DNA of 64,000 bases from the NCBI RefSeq assembly GCF_900109555.1, contig NZ_FNZV01000001.1, forward strand, positions 310,001 through 374,000, written 5' to 3'. Below are positions 1-8,200 of this stretch, piece by piece. How positions within the stretch are numbered: the stretch's first letter is position 1; each line of letters opens with the position of its first letter. Position numbers and translations under genes: made by a program. The DNA is from Pacificibacter marinus (lineage in GTDB: Bacteria; Pseudomonadota; Alphaproteobacteria; Rhodobacterales; Rhodobacteraceae). Below the pieces are notes generated by a model. That model ran no database searches, was not told where the DNA came from, and worked only from the letters and a program-made list of their open reading frames with translations.

Positions 1-165
1 TGGCGCGAAAATCGCAGCCAACACCAACGTCAAAATAATCACGCCGCCAACCACCGCCAATGGATTGCGCATCAATGCGCGGAACATGCGGTAACTGTTG
101 CCAAGGTTGGCTTGGATTTTGGAATTGGGAGAATCGTCGAGAAGCCAGTTTTGAACCGTGGTCAT
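1..165 (-). CDS. ABC transporter permease, DppC/OppC type (3' part outside window)
   Basis: This is the N-terminal 55 codons of an inner-membrane permease of a dipeptide/oligopeptide-type importer; the rest lies beyond the left edge. The start ATG at 165-163 follows an AGGAGAG ribosome binding site. The visible protein begins MTTVQNWLLDDSPNSK, followed by a basic stretch and the first membrane helix (about residues 36-55, ending in IFAP). That pattern is typical of DppC-family proteins. It starts 9 bases after the stop of the DppB-like permease, so the two are co-transcribed and probably form the heterodimeric channel. Substrate is inferred from family and neighbours only. Confidence 0.8.
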   Translation of the reverse strand, partial: MTTVQNWLLDDSPNSKIQANLGNSYRMFRALMRNPLAVVGGVIILTLVLAAIFAP

Positions 166-174
166 GTCGCTCTC

Positions 175-1218
175 CTATCGGCTACGCGGATCAAGAATGC
201 GGTACAACACATCCGAGAGTTTGTTGATGAGAATGAAAACCGCCCCAATCACAAGGGTCGATCCAAGCACAGCGTTCATATCCGCGTTGAGCAGCGCCAC
301 GGTCAGATAGTTGCCAATACCAGGCCAACTGAACACGGTTTCGATCATCACAGAGCCCTCTAACAAAGCCGCATAGGACAAGCCTATGACGGTGATCAAC
401 GGCACGCGGATCGGGCGAAACCCATGCACCCAAATCACCCGCCATTCAGAGACGCCTTTGACACGGGCCGTGGTGATATATTCTTGGCCCAATTGGTCCA
501 GCATAAAACTGCGGGTCATCCGCGCGATGTAAGCCAATGAAAAGAAACCAAGGATCGCTGCGGGCAAAATCAAATGATCGAGCGCATTCCAGAACACTTG
601 CCAGTCGCCAGCCAAGGCGGCGTCGACCAGCATCAAACCTGTGCGAGGTTCCACAAGCCCCTCGTAAAAGATATCCACGCGACCGGGTCCCGCGACCCAA
701 TCAAGCGTGGCGTAAAACACAACCAGCCCGACCAGACCAAGCCAAAAGGCTGGCACAGAATAGCCTAACAATGCAAAGACGCGGATGATTTGATCGATCC
801 ATGTGCCTTTACGCGCGGCAGCCCAAACGCCCAAAGGCACGCCAAGACCAACCCCGATGGCAATGCCAAGGGTCGCCATTTCAAGCGTGGCGGGAAAGAC
901 CCGCGCAAGGTCGCTGGCCACAGAACGATTGGTGGACACAGACCGCCCCAGATCGCCTTGGAACACGTCGCCAACATATGCGATGAATTGCACCATCAGC
1001 GAGCGATCTAGCCCCATTGCTATCTTTGCAGCGTCATATTGTTCTTGCGTGGCACGGTCGCCAACGACGGACAAAACCGGATCAATGGGAATCACACGAC
1101 CAATGAAAAATGTAATGGCCATCAGCCCTACAAACGTCAGCAACGTCACGATGACAAAACCGCCAATCGCGCTCAATATCGCCTTAACGCGGTGCGTTTT
1201 TGATGTGTTTGTACTCAT
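175..1218 (-). CDS. ABC transporter permease, DppB/OppB type
   Basis: A 347-residue inner-membrane permease of the peptide/nickel ABC importer family, of usual length. The first helix lies near residues 12-40, and a large periplasmic loop carries the family-typical DRSLMVQF segment. The cytoplasmic EAA loop is near EYITTARVKGVSEWRV, where it would contact the ATPase. I chose the ATG at 1218; a TTG two codons upstream (1224) is possible because a GGAAAGG ribosome site lies just before it. The gene is first in a leftward operon with the DppC-like permease and is divergent from the regulator and binding protein that presumably serve the same transporter. Confidence 0.88.
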   Translation of the reverse strand: MSTNTSKTHRVKAILSAIGGFVIVTLLTFVGLMAITFFIGRVIPIDPVLSVVGDRATQEQYDAAKIAMGLDRSLMVQFIAYVGDVFQGDLGRSVSTNRSVASDLARVFPATLEMATLGIAIGVGLGVPLGVWAAARKGTWIDQIIRVFALLGYSVPAFWLGLVGLVVFYATLDWVAGPGRVDIFYEGLVEPRTGLMLVDAALAGDWQVFWNALDHLILPAAILGFFSLAYIARMTRSFMLDQLGQEYITTARVKGVSEWRVIWVHGFRPIRVPLITVIGLSYAALLEGSVMIETVFSWPGIGNYLTVALLNADMNAVLGSTLVIGAVFILINKLSDVLYRILDPRSR

Positions 1219-1516
1219 GGGCAAGGGCCCCTTTCCTATATCCGCACATCTACGTTTACATGACCTTTCAAACGGTCAAAAATCCAGACTTTGCGTGCAG
1301 AAGTCTGCCTAAACGCGCATCGTTTCTATTCGAAGCATAAAACAATTTATTTAAATTACAAAATTTTTTTTGCCATACAATAATTTTTTTTGTAACGTCT
1401 ACAGGAAGCCGCTGAAAATATAACCGCGGCCACGATCCACATTGAGCGCAGTCACAGACCAAAGCGCGGCACAAAAAAAATTGGGCGCAATGCTCATAGA
1501 GAAAGGTTGGAGACAC
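1219..1516. promoter_or_regulatory. Divergent promoter region of the peptide-uptake locus
   Basis: About 300 bases without a gene separate the permease genes (leftward) from the XRE-cupin regulator (rightward). The centre (1345-1400) is strongly AT-rich and contains two identical AATTTTTTTTG runs at 1362-1372 and 1382-1392, exactly 20 bases apart (about two helical turns). Such phased A/T tracts suggest bent DNA, UP elements or a repressor operator. No terminator or RNA gene was seen. The regulatory role is inferred. Confidence 0.45.
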
Positions 1517-2128
1517 ATGGCTGTAGAAAAACCCGAACCTCAACTCGGATCTGCGATCCGCAAACGGCGCAAGCAAATGAACCTGACGCTTCAGGCGCTG
1601 TGCAACGCGTCTGGTGTGTCTGTCGGGTATCTCAGCCAAGTCGAACGTGACAATGCGACCCCGTCTTTGGGGACTTTGGCGCAAATCGCCGATGCGCTGG
1701 ATGTCGGATTGGAATACTTTATTGCCACCCCAAAGCCGTCTGACGGATTGACCCGCGCTGACCAGCGCCCGCGTTTCTCGTTGGCGCATTCCTCACTCAC
1801 TTATGAGGCGCTTGCGGCCAATTTTCCCGGCTCTGAACTGTCAAGTTATCTGCTCAATATCCCCGCAGGCTACGTGTCCGAGACAGTCAGCCATGAAGGC
1901 GAAGAGATTATTTATGTCCTTGAGGGCAAAATAGAACAAACGCTTGATGGGCAAACATTTTCCATGACAGCTGGCGACTGTCTTCATTATAGCGGCCAAA
2001 CTCCGCACGCGTGGCGCAATCCAACGGATGCCCCTGCCCGCCTGCTTTGGACTGGCACGTTGACCGTTTTGACCCGCACTGGCGCCATTGAGTTGCCAGA
2101 GTTGTCCCACAAACAAGAGGCGATCTAA
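1517..2128 (+). CDS. XRE-family regulator with C-terminal cupin
   Basis: A 203-residue DNA-binding regulator. Residues about 11-66 form an XRE helix-turn-helix, with the recognition part in GVSVGYLSQVERDNATPSL. The C-terminal half (about 120-195) is a cupin barrel with the SHEGEEIIYVLEGK strand pair, a likely small-ligand sensor. This is the PuuR-like architecture, often a repressor of amine, amino-acid or peptide catabolism. I start at ATG 1517, which follows a GGAG site, rather than at the upstream TTG of the longer frame. It lies 52 bases before the solute-binding protein and divergent from the permeases, so the peptide-type uptake operon is its likely target. Ligand unknown. Confidence 0.85.
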   Translation: MAVEKPEPQLGSAIRKRRKQMNLTLQALCNASGVSVGYLSQVERDNATPSLGTLAQIADALDVGLEYFIATPKPSDGLTRADQRPRFSLAHSSLTYEALAANFPGSELSSYLLNIPAGYVSETVSHEGEEIIYVLEGKIEQTLDGQTFSMTAGDCLHYSGQTPHAWRNPTDAPARLLWTGTLTVLTRTGAIELPELSHKQEAI

Positions 2129-2180
2129 GCGCCCATACCTGTCCCTGTATTTTTTAAATGACCCAACGAAGGAGCCTTTT

Positions 2181-3770
2181 ATGAAACACTTAAAGTCTAC
2201 ACTTTTGGCCAGCGTTTTAATGCTGCCCCTTGCGGCCCCCGCCGCATTTGCCGAAACCCCAGATGGGGTATTGGTTGTCGCGCAAAACATCGATGACATT
2301 GTCGCCATCGATCCAGCGCAAGCTTATGAGTTCACCTCTGGCGAGCTGGTCACAAACCTCTATGACCGCCTTGTGCAATATGACGCCGTAGACACCACCA
2401 CTTTGGCGGCGGGTCTTGCCACATCTTGGGATGCCGATGCAGACGCGAAAACCATCACCTTTACTCTGCGCGATGGTGCAACGTTTTCTTCTGGCAACCC
2501 GCTAACAGCCGAAGATGTCGTGTTTTCTTTCGGTCGTGTGATCAAACTGAACCTGACGCCAGCGTTTATTTTGACTCAGCTTGGTTGGACCGCTGATAAC
2601 TTTGACGACATGGTCACAGGGACAGGCAACACTGTTACCGTGAAATACGAAGGCGATTTTTCCCCTGCTTTCGTGCTCAATGTTCTCGCGTCTCGTCCTG
2701 CCTCAATCGTTGACAGCGTTCTTGTGAACGAACATGCGGTTGATGGCGATATGGGCAACGCTTGGCTCAATGAAAATGCTGCTGGTTCTGGGCCTTTTGT
2801 TCTGGATCGTTACGCCCCAGCTCAAATGATCCGCATGACGGCCAATGAAACCTATTTCAACGGCGCACCAGAAATTGACAGCGTGATCATTCGTCACGTG
2901 GCAGAAGCCGCGACACAACAACTGTTGTTGGAAAAAGGTGACATCGATCTGGCACGCAACTTGACGCCTGATCAAATTGCGTCGCTCGACAATGATGACA
3001 TCAAAGTTGAAACCTTTCCGCAGGCTGCTGTGCATTTCTTGTCTTTCAACCAAAAGACCGAAAGCCTGACTGATCCAGCCGTTTGGGAAGCGGCGCGTTA
3101 CCTTGTGAACTACAAAGGTATGACAGACACGATCATCAAAGGTCAGATGGAAACGCACCAAGCGTTCTGGCCAAAAGGCTTTCCTGGTTCATACGACGAA
3201 ACTCCGTTTACATATGATCCTGAAAAAGCCAAAGCGATCTTGGAAGAGGCTGGTATTGAAACCCCAATCACCGTCTCTTTGGATGTGATCAACGCGCCGC
3301 CCTTTACCGATATGGCGCAGTCATTGCAGGCAAGCTTTGCCGATGCTGGGATCAACTTTGAAATTCTGCCCGGAACCGGCGCGCAAGTGATCACCAAATA
3401 CCGTGAACGCACGCACCAAGCTATGTTGTTGTACTGGGGCCCTGATTTCATGGACCCACATTCAAACGCCAAAGCCTTTGCGTATAATTCAGACAATTCA
3501 GACGACACCTATGCAGCGACCACAACATGGCGCAACGCATGGGCTGTGCCGGATGACATGAACAAAGAAACGATGGCCGCTTTGTCGGAAACAGACGCAG
3601 AAACACGTCTCGACATGTACCGTGACTTGCAAAAGAAAGTGCAAGAAACATCGCCAATCGTCATCATGTTCCAAGCCGCATACCAAGTGGCCATGGACGA
3701 AGATGTCACAGGTTATGTGAATGGTGCGACGTCTGACTACGTCTACTACCGCCTTGTTGAAAAAGACTAA
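2181..3770 (+). CDS. ABC transporter solute-binding protein, SBP_bac_5 family
   Basis: A 529-residue periplasmic binding protein of the dipeptide/oligopeptide family. A Sec signal peptide covers about residues 1-24 and ends in AAFA before ETPDG. The family core follows (about 65-440), including the early PAQAYEFTSGELVTNLYD segment. The ATG at 2181 has an AAGGAGC ribosome site; the longer frame runs back into the regulator gene and is not used. It probably delivers peptides or related compounds to the divergent DppB/DppC permeases; no ATPase gene is in view. A hairpin follows the stop, as at other binding-protein genes in this window. Confidence 0.88.
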   Translation: MKHLKSTLLASVLMLPLAAPAAFAETPDGVLVVAQNIDDIVAIDPAQAYEFTSGELVTNLYDRLVQYDAVDTTTLAAGLATSWDADADAKTITFTLRDGATFSSGNPLTAEDVVFSFGRVIKLNLTPAFILTQLGWTADNFDDMVTGTGNTVTVKYEGDFSPAFVLNVLASRPASIVDSVLVNEHAVDGDMGNAWLNENAAGSGPFVLDRYAPAQMIRMTANETYFNGAPEIDSVIIRHVAEAATQQLLLEKGDIDLARNLTPDQIASLDNDDIKVETFPQAAVHFLSFNQKTESLTDPAVWEAARYLVNYKGMTDTIIKGQMETHQAFWPKGFPGSYDETPFTYDPEKAKAILEEAGIETPITVSLDVINAPPFTDMAQSLQASFADAGINFEILPGTGAQVITKYRERTHQAMLLYWGPDFMDPHSNAKAFAYNSDNSDDTYAATTTWRNAWAVPDDMNKETMAALSETDAETRLDMYRDLQKKVQETSPIVIMFQAAYQVAMDEDVTGYVNGATSDYVYYRLVEKD

Positions 3771-3780
3771 ATCAACACTT

Positions 3781-3808
3781 CAGGTCGCCGTGACATGCGG
3801 CGGCCTGA
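3781..3808 (+). terminator. Hairpin between binding-protein and peptidase genes
   Basis: An inverted repeat CAGGtCGCCG / CGGCGgCCTG with a seven-base loop sits 10 bases after the binding-protein stop and has no U tract. It is more likely an mRNA-stabilising or attenuating hairpin than a full terminator. Confidence 0.5.
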
Positions 3809-3851
3809 CCCAATTCCCATATCCTTGATCCTGACCATTTCGGAGGTCCGC

Positions 3852-4958
3852 ATGACACTCACTCGCACCCAATCCCGCCTGTCCCACCTGCGGACGCGTA
3901 TGGCGCAGACGGGCACTGATCTCGTGGCGCTTGGCCCCTCAAGCCATATGGCTTGGCTTTCAGATGTGCACCCACACGGTGATGAACGCCCTGTGATGCT
4001 GCTGGTCAGCCAAAGCTATGCAGGGTTTCTCATGCCCTCGCTCAACAGTGCTGCCGCACGGCAATCCACGGATTTGCCATTCCATATGTGGCGTGATGAC
4101 GAAGGCCCCGAAAGTGCATTGAACGCGCTTTTGCACGATTGTGGCGCGACGGGCCCCGATTTGATGGTGGTGCTGGATGAAACCATGCGCACAGATTTTG
4201 CGCTACGGCTTTTGGATGCAATGGATGCCCCACGACGTCGCTTTACCGACGACACCGTTGGCTTGTTGCGTGCGTCAAAAGACGCTGATGAATTCGATGC
4301 CATCAAAGCCGCACATTTGCTCAATGACACCGCGGTTAAAGCCGCGTTTGATGCGCTTGCACAGGGTGTAACCGAGCGTGAAATCGAGGCCGTGATCCAC
4401 GCGCAATACAAAGCCAACGGGGCCACGTTAGAATTTTGCTCAGTGTGCTTTGGGGCCTCTGGTGCATTCCCGCATCATTACTCTGGCGATACAAAACTCA
4501 CAGCCGACACAGCGATCTTGATCGACACAGGCTGTCGCCTGAATGGCTACCCGTCCGACATGACACGTTGCGGATTTTTCGGCACGCCAACACCCGCCTA
4601 CCAAGAGGTATTTGACGTTGTGGAACGCGCGGTACAAGCCGCGCTTGCCGCCGCAAAACCCGGTGTACGCGCCTGTGATATCGACAAAGCGGCACGTGAT
4701 GTGATCACCGATGCAGGGTACGGCGACAAGTTTTTGCACCGCACGGGGCATGGGCTTGGCATCGATATTCACGAGCCGCCCTATATTGCTGCGAATTCCG
4801 ATGTGGTGCTGGCGCAAGGCAACGTGTTCTCAATCGAACCGGGGGTTTATCTCAGTGGAGACTTTGGTGTCCGCTTGGAAGAAATCGTCATCTTGCGCGA
4901 AACAGGCGCAGAGATTTTCTCTGAAATGCCACGTGATATGGTGGTTAAAGCAAACTAA
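3852..4958 (+). CDS. M24 family Xaa-Pro aminopeptidase
   Basis: A 368-residue metallopeptidase with a creatinase-like N-terminal domain (about 8-130) and a pita-bread M24 domain (about 140-355). All five metal ligands are visible: Asp225 (LIDTG), Asp236 (YPSDMTR), His300 (TGHGLGIDIH), Glu329 (SIEPGVY) and Glu343 (VRLEE). It should be a cytosolic dinuclear-metal peptidase cutting next to proline or a related N-terminal residue. The ATG at 3852 follows GGAGGTCCGC. Its place after a peptide-type binding protein suggests that it processes the imported substrate. Related creatinases cannot be excluded, but the gene context favours a peptidase. Confidence 0.88.
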   Translation: MTLTRTQSRLSHLRTRMAQTGTDLVALGPSSHMAWLSDVHPHGDERPVMLLVSQSYAGFLMPSLNSAAARQSTDLPFHMWRDDEGPESALNALLHDCGATGPDLMVVLDETMRTDFALRLLDAMDAPRRRFTDDTVGLLRASKDADEFDAIKAAHLLNDTAVKAAFDALAQGVTEREIEAVIHAQYKANGATLEFCSVCFGASGAFPHHYSGDTKLTADTAILIDTGCRLNGYPSDMTRCGFFGTPTPAYQEVFDVVERAVQAALAAAKPGVRACDIDKAARDVITDAGYGDKFLHRTGHGLGIDIHEPPYIAANSDVVLAQGNVFSIEPGVYLSGDFGVRLEEIVILRETGAEIFSEMPRDMVVKAN

Positions 4959-4978
4959 AGCCCCCTCTGTCTGACACC

Positions 4979-5013
4979 ACGCCAGCCGGTGCAATCAAAC
5001 CATCGGCTGGCGT
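4979..5013 (+). terminator. Stem-loop after the M24 peptidase
   Basis: The arms ACGCCAGCCGgTG and CAtCGGCTGGCGT flank an eight-base loop 20 bases downstream of the peptidase stop. The stem is strong but the following sequence is AAATATTC rather than a T run, so it may be a weak intrinsic terminator or an mRNA end structure. Confidence 0.6.
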
Positions 5014-5041
5014 AAATATTCAAAACGACGACACACCAACA

Positions 5042-5078
5042 ATACGAACGTATAGCCCTATCCCCCAATAGCTATCCC
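5042..5078. promoter_or_regulatory. Candidate operator dyads upstream of the 1972-residue surface protein
   Basis: ATACGAACGTATAG (5042-5055) is a near-perfect dyad. CTATCCCCCAATAG (5058-5071) and a further CTATCCC follow directly. The same half-site (CTATNCGA) recurs before the signalling genes (14717-14834) and before the second surface operon (15636-15674). Binding by the LuxR-type regulator at 14899 is an inference from this shared placement. Confidence 0.5.
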
Positions 5079-5201
5079 AACTGAGCCTGTGAACCTTGGC
5101 ATCCTCAAGACGCATCGTGCGACATTCATCGCAATGTGGTGCGCATTCAAAGCTGTCAGTCCTGTCGCTCGGAAACAAGGCTTGCCTGTGTACCTGTCCT
5201 G

Positions 5202-5224
5202 TCCCTTTTCCAATTTGAAAGGGA
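5202..5224 (+). other. Leader hairpin just before the large surface-protein gene
   Basis: TCCCTTT and AAAGGGA form a seven-pair stem around a nine-base loop, ending about 10 bases before the AGGTTAAGG purine stretch that precedes the start. It could influence translation of the very long downstream reading frame. Confidence 0.35.
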
Positions 5225-5246
5225 CCATGAATGAGAGGTTAAGGTC

Positions 5247-8200
5247 TTGGGTGCGCAAAGAGTTCTTCCGGCAGTCGTAAAAAGAGTGTCCAAATTTTCG
5301 TTAGCTGTGATGTGTGCTGGCGCGCTTATTGCAACCATGGGAACATCTGCGTCTGATGCAGGTGATTATTCAATCGATTGGAGTGCATTTGATTGGCCTG
5401 ACGGCGAGACGGGTCCTTTGGTGCGGACTCTGCGAGATCAATACGGCTTTGAAGTGGACGCCACGGTTGAACACTCTGGCGACTTCATTTCCTACAGAAA
5501 CAGCTCGGGTGTCATCACACCAACACCTGATGACACTACTATCTTTGGTGGCAATATTGAATCGCTTATCCTTGTGTCTGATGCACCCCCAAACCAAGGT
5601 GCAATTGGCGACGCACGCATCATCTCAAGCGTGTCGGCAAGTTCAGGTGGCGTTGCTATTCGCGTCGACAATCTAACAATCGATGTGCTTGACATTGATG
5701 CAAACGACAACAATTCCACTGCAGATAGATGTGATTTCATCACTGCGTTTGGCGACAACGGAAACCCAACACTTTCTCCAGTGAGCGCCACGCCAACGTT
5801 GGTCACAGGGCCCGGAACGGGATCTGGCCTCACTGGCGCTCTGACCGCCAACCAAGCACAGTGTATTTACAATGATGGGCCAGCTGGTTCACCAACGTCA
5901 CCAAATGACGATACGGGGACAGTTCGCGCAAGTTTCCCAGATGCCACATCGTCAGTGACATTTTGGTATGATGAAAGTATCCAAAATGTAAGAAATTACA
6001 ACGTTTTCACAAACTATGACCCCGGTGCACGGGGCATCGGCATGTTCGGGAATGCCAATTTCACCGTTGATCAAAGCATCTCTTTGGACAGAAGCGCTAC
6101 GCCAACAAGCGCCCTTGCTGGGGATAACGTCACCTACACTTACACGGTGACCAACAATGGCGCCCTGCCGTTTAATCCCAATCAAGATGTAATCATCGAA
6201 GACAGCCTTTTGGGAACAGTGACGTGTCCCGCGATCGCTGCCCCGATTGCACCGGGGGGCACTGTCGTGTGTAGCGCATCTTACACGCTGACACCCGCAG
6301 ATTTGATTACCGGATCGGTTGACAGCACCGCCACGGCGGGCATCGGGGCCATCGGCCAAGCCTTTCCTGTGCGCCTGCAATCCAATCCTCAGTCACTCTC
6401 AGTGGCAAGTGCCGTAAATGGCCCCATATCTGGCCCACAAAGCTGTTCGCCTGTGTCCATATTTGACTCACCGCGCACACAATTGGCCGGAAGCGGTAGC
6501 GCCGGTGCCCTGACTCTTTCAGATGTCTTCCTTTTTGACGATGTGACCACAGATGTGAATGGAAACCCGATTGATGTGGTGTTCCAGATTGATCAGATCA
6601 GTGATGCAACTGCGGTAAACGTTTCCACAGGACTAGAGGCACGCATGACACCAGCGGACGATGCGTTTGTCTCATTCCACCTGCGCCTTGTTCAGGACGG
6701 AACCGCAACCACAGCCAACCCCCAAGGCACTGCGATTGATCAAAGCCGGATCAACGGTATTTTGGTGCAGCAAACGGATGTGGACAGTCGCGGCACTTCT
6801 GATGATTCCTCTGACGTGGTTGGAACACTTGATCCTGTCACCAACATTTATCATTTCAACACAGCGCCTTTGGCCTCGTTCCCAGTGGGTAATCCAGCCA
6901 TAGCAATGGACCCTGCCAAAACGGGTGATCCGACAAACTGGCTTGATGAACCCAACGAAACCAATTTCGACAACTATGTGACGATGGAATTCGACACGTT
7001 TGTCGAAGCGCGCTTTATCCACGGATACACGGGCACCTCAACCAATGATGCGACCCGCGGCACGACCATTCTTTTGTGCGCGATTTCCAACACGTCCCCA
7101 GATGTGATTGCCGAAGACGACGACTATACCGCGTCACCAATCAACGCACTTGCAGGCGGCACAGCTGGCGAAGTCATGGCCAATGACACGATTAATGGCC
7201 TGCCTGCTGCCTTTCCCACGGCAACGCTTGAGGTGTTGGTCGAAGCAACGCCGCAAAACACAGGCGATCCCGTTCCAACACTGGAAGTTTCTGGTGCGGC
7301 AGCGGGCAGCGTTTTGGTACCAGCGGGTGTGCCTGCTGGCGTCTACACCATCGAATATCAACTCTGCGACGCTGTTGACCCGACAGATTGTGATCGCGCC
7401 AAAGTGACTGTCGCGGTGTTTGACGGCAACGGGTTAGATTTCGGCGATGCCCCCGTCAGCTATTTGACCGCGTCTCACGGCATATCCCTAACCCCGACGA
7501 TCTATTTGGGCGATACGCCACCAGACAGTGAAATTGTACCCCAATCCGATGCGACGGCCACCGCAGATGATCTATTGGAAACCGATGACGAAGACGCGGT
7601 GATCTTTCCCATTTTAACCCAAGGCGTGAATGTCACGCTTGATATTGATGTCACTGGACTTGGCTATCTTCAGGCTTGGATCGATTTCAACGGCGACGGC
7701 GTGTTCGAGGACGCTTTGAGCGAACGGATAGCCACTGACCTGCGTGACAATGGCACTGGCGCAGATGTTGTGGCGGGGGACGGCGTGATCCAAGTGAACG
7801 TGACCGTACCGACGGATGCCACCACATCCACCACCTTTGCACGCTTTCGCTATGGCAGCGAAAATGGTCTGTCCATGGTGTCATTCGCGGTGGATGGAGA
7901 GGTCGAAGATTATTCTTTGCTGATTGCTGCGGCTGATTTGGTCGACCGTGGTGATGCGCCTGCAAGTTACGGCGACCCACGCCATGCGGTCGTGCCGTCA
8001 ATTTATCTTGGGGCAGGCCTGCCTGACACAGAAGTCACGCCGCAAAACAGTCCCTTGGCCGATGCCGATGACCTTGCGGGCGATGACGACGAAGATTCTA
8101 TTGCGGGTTTCCCATTGCTCGTGGCTGGCAGCACAGTGCCTTTAACGGTGCAGACGAATGAAACTTTGAGCATTCAGCTAGCACTTGGCATCCCTGTGTC

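Noticed and set aside
1268-1789. 173-codon minus-strand frame over the XRE regulator and promoter
   Set aside because: It overlaps the helix-turn-helix coding region antisense and crosses the AT-rich promoter; no plausible start signal.
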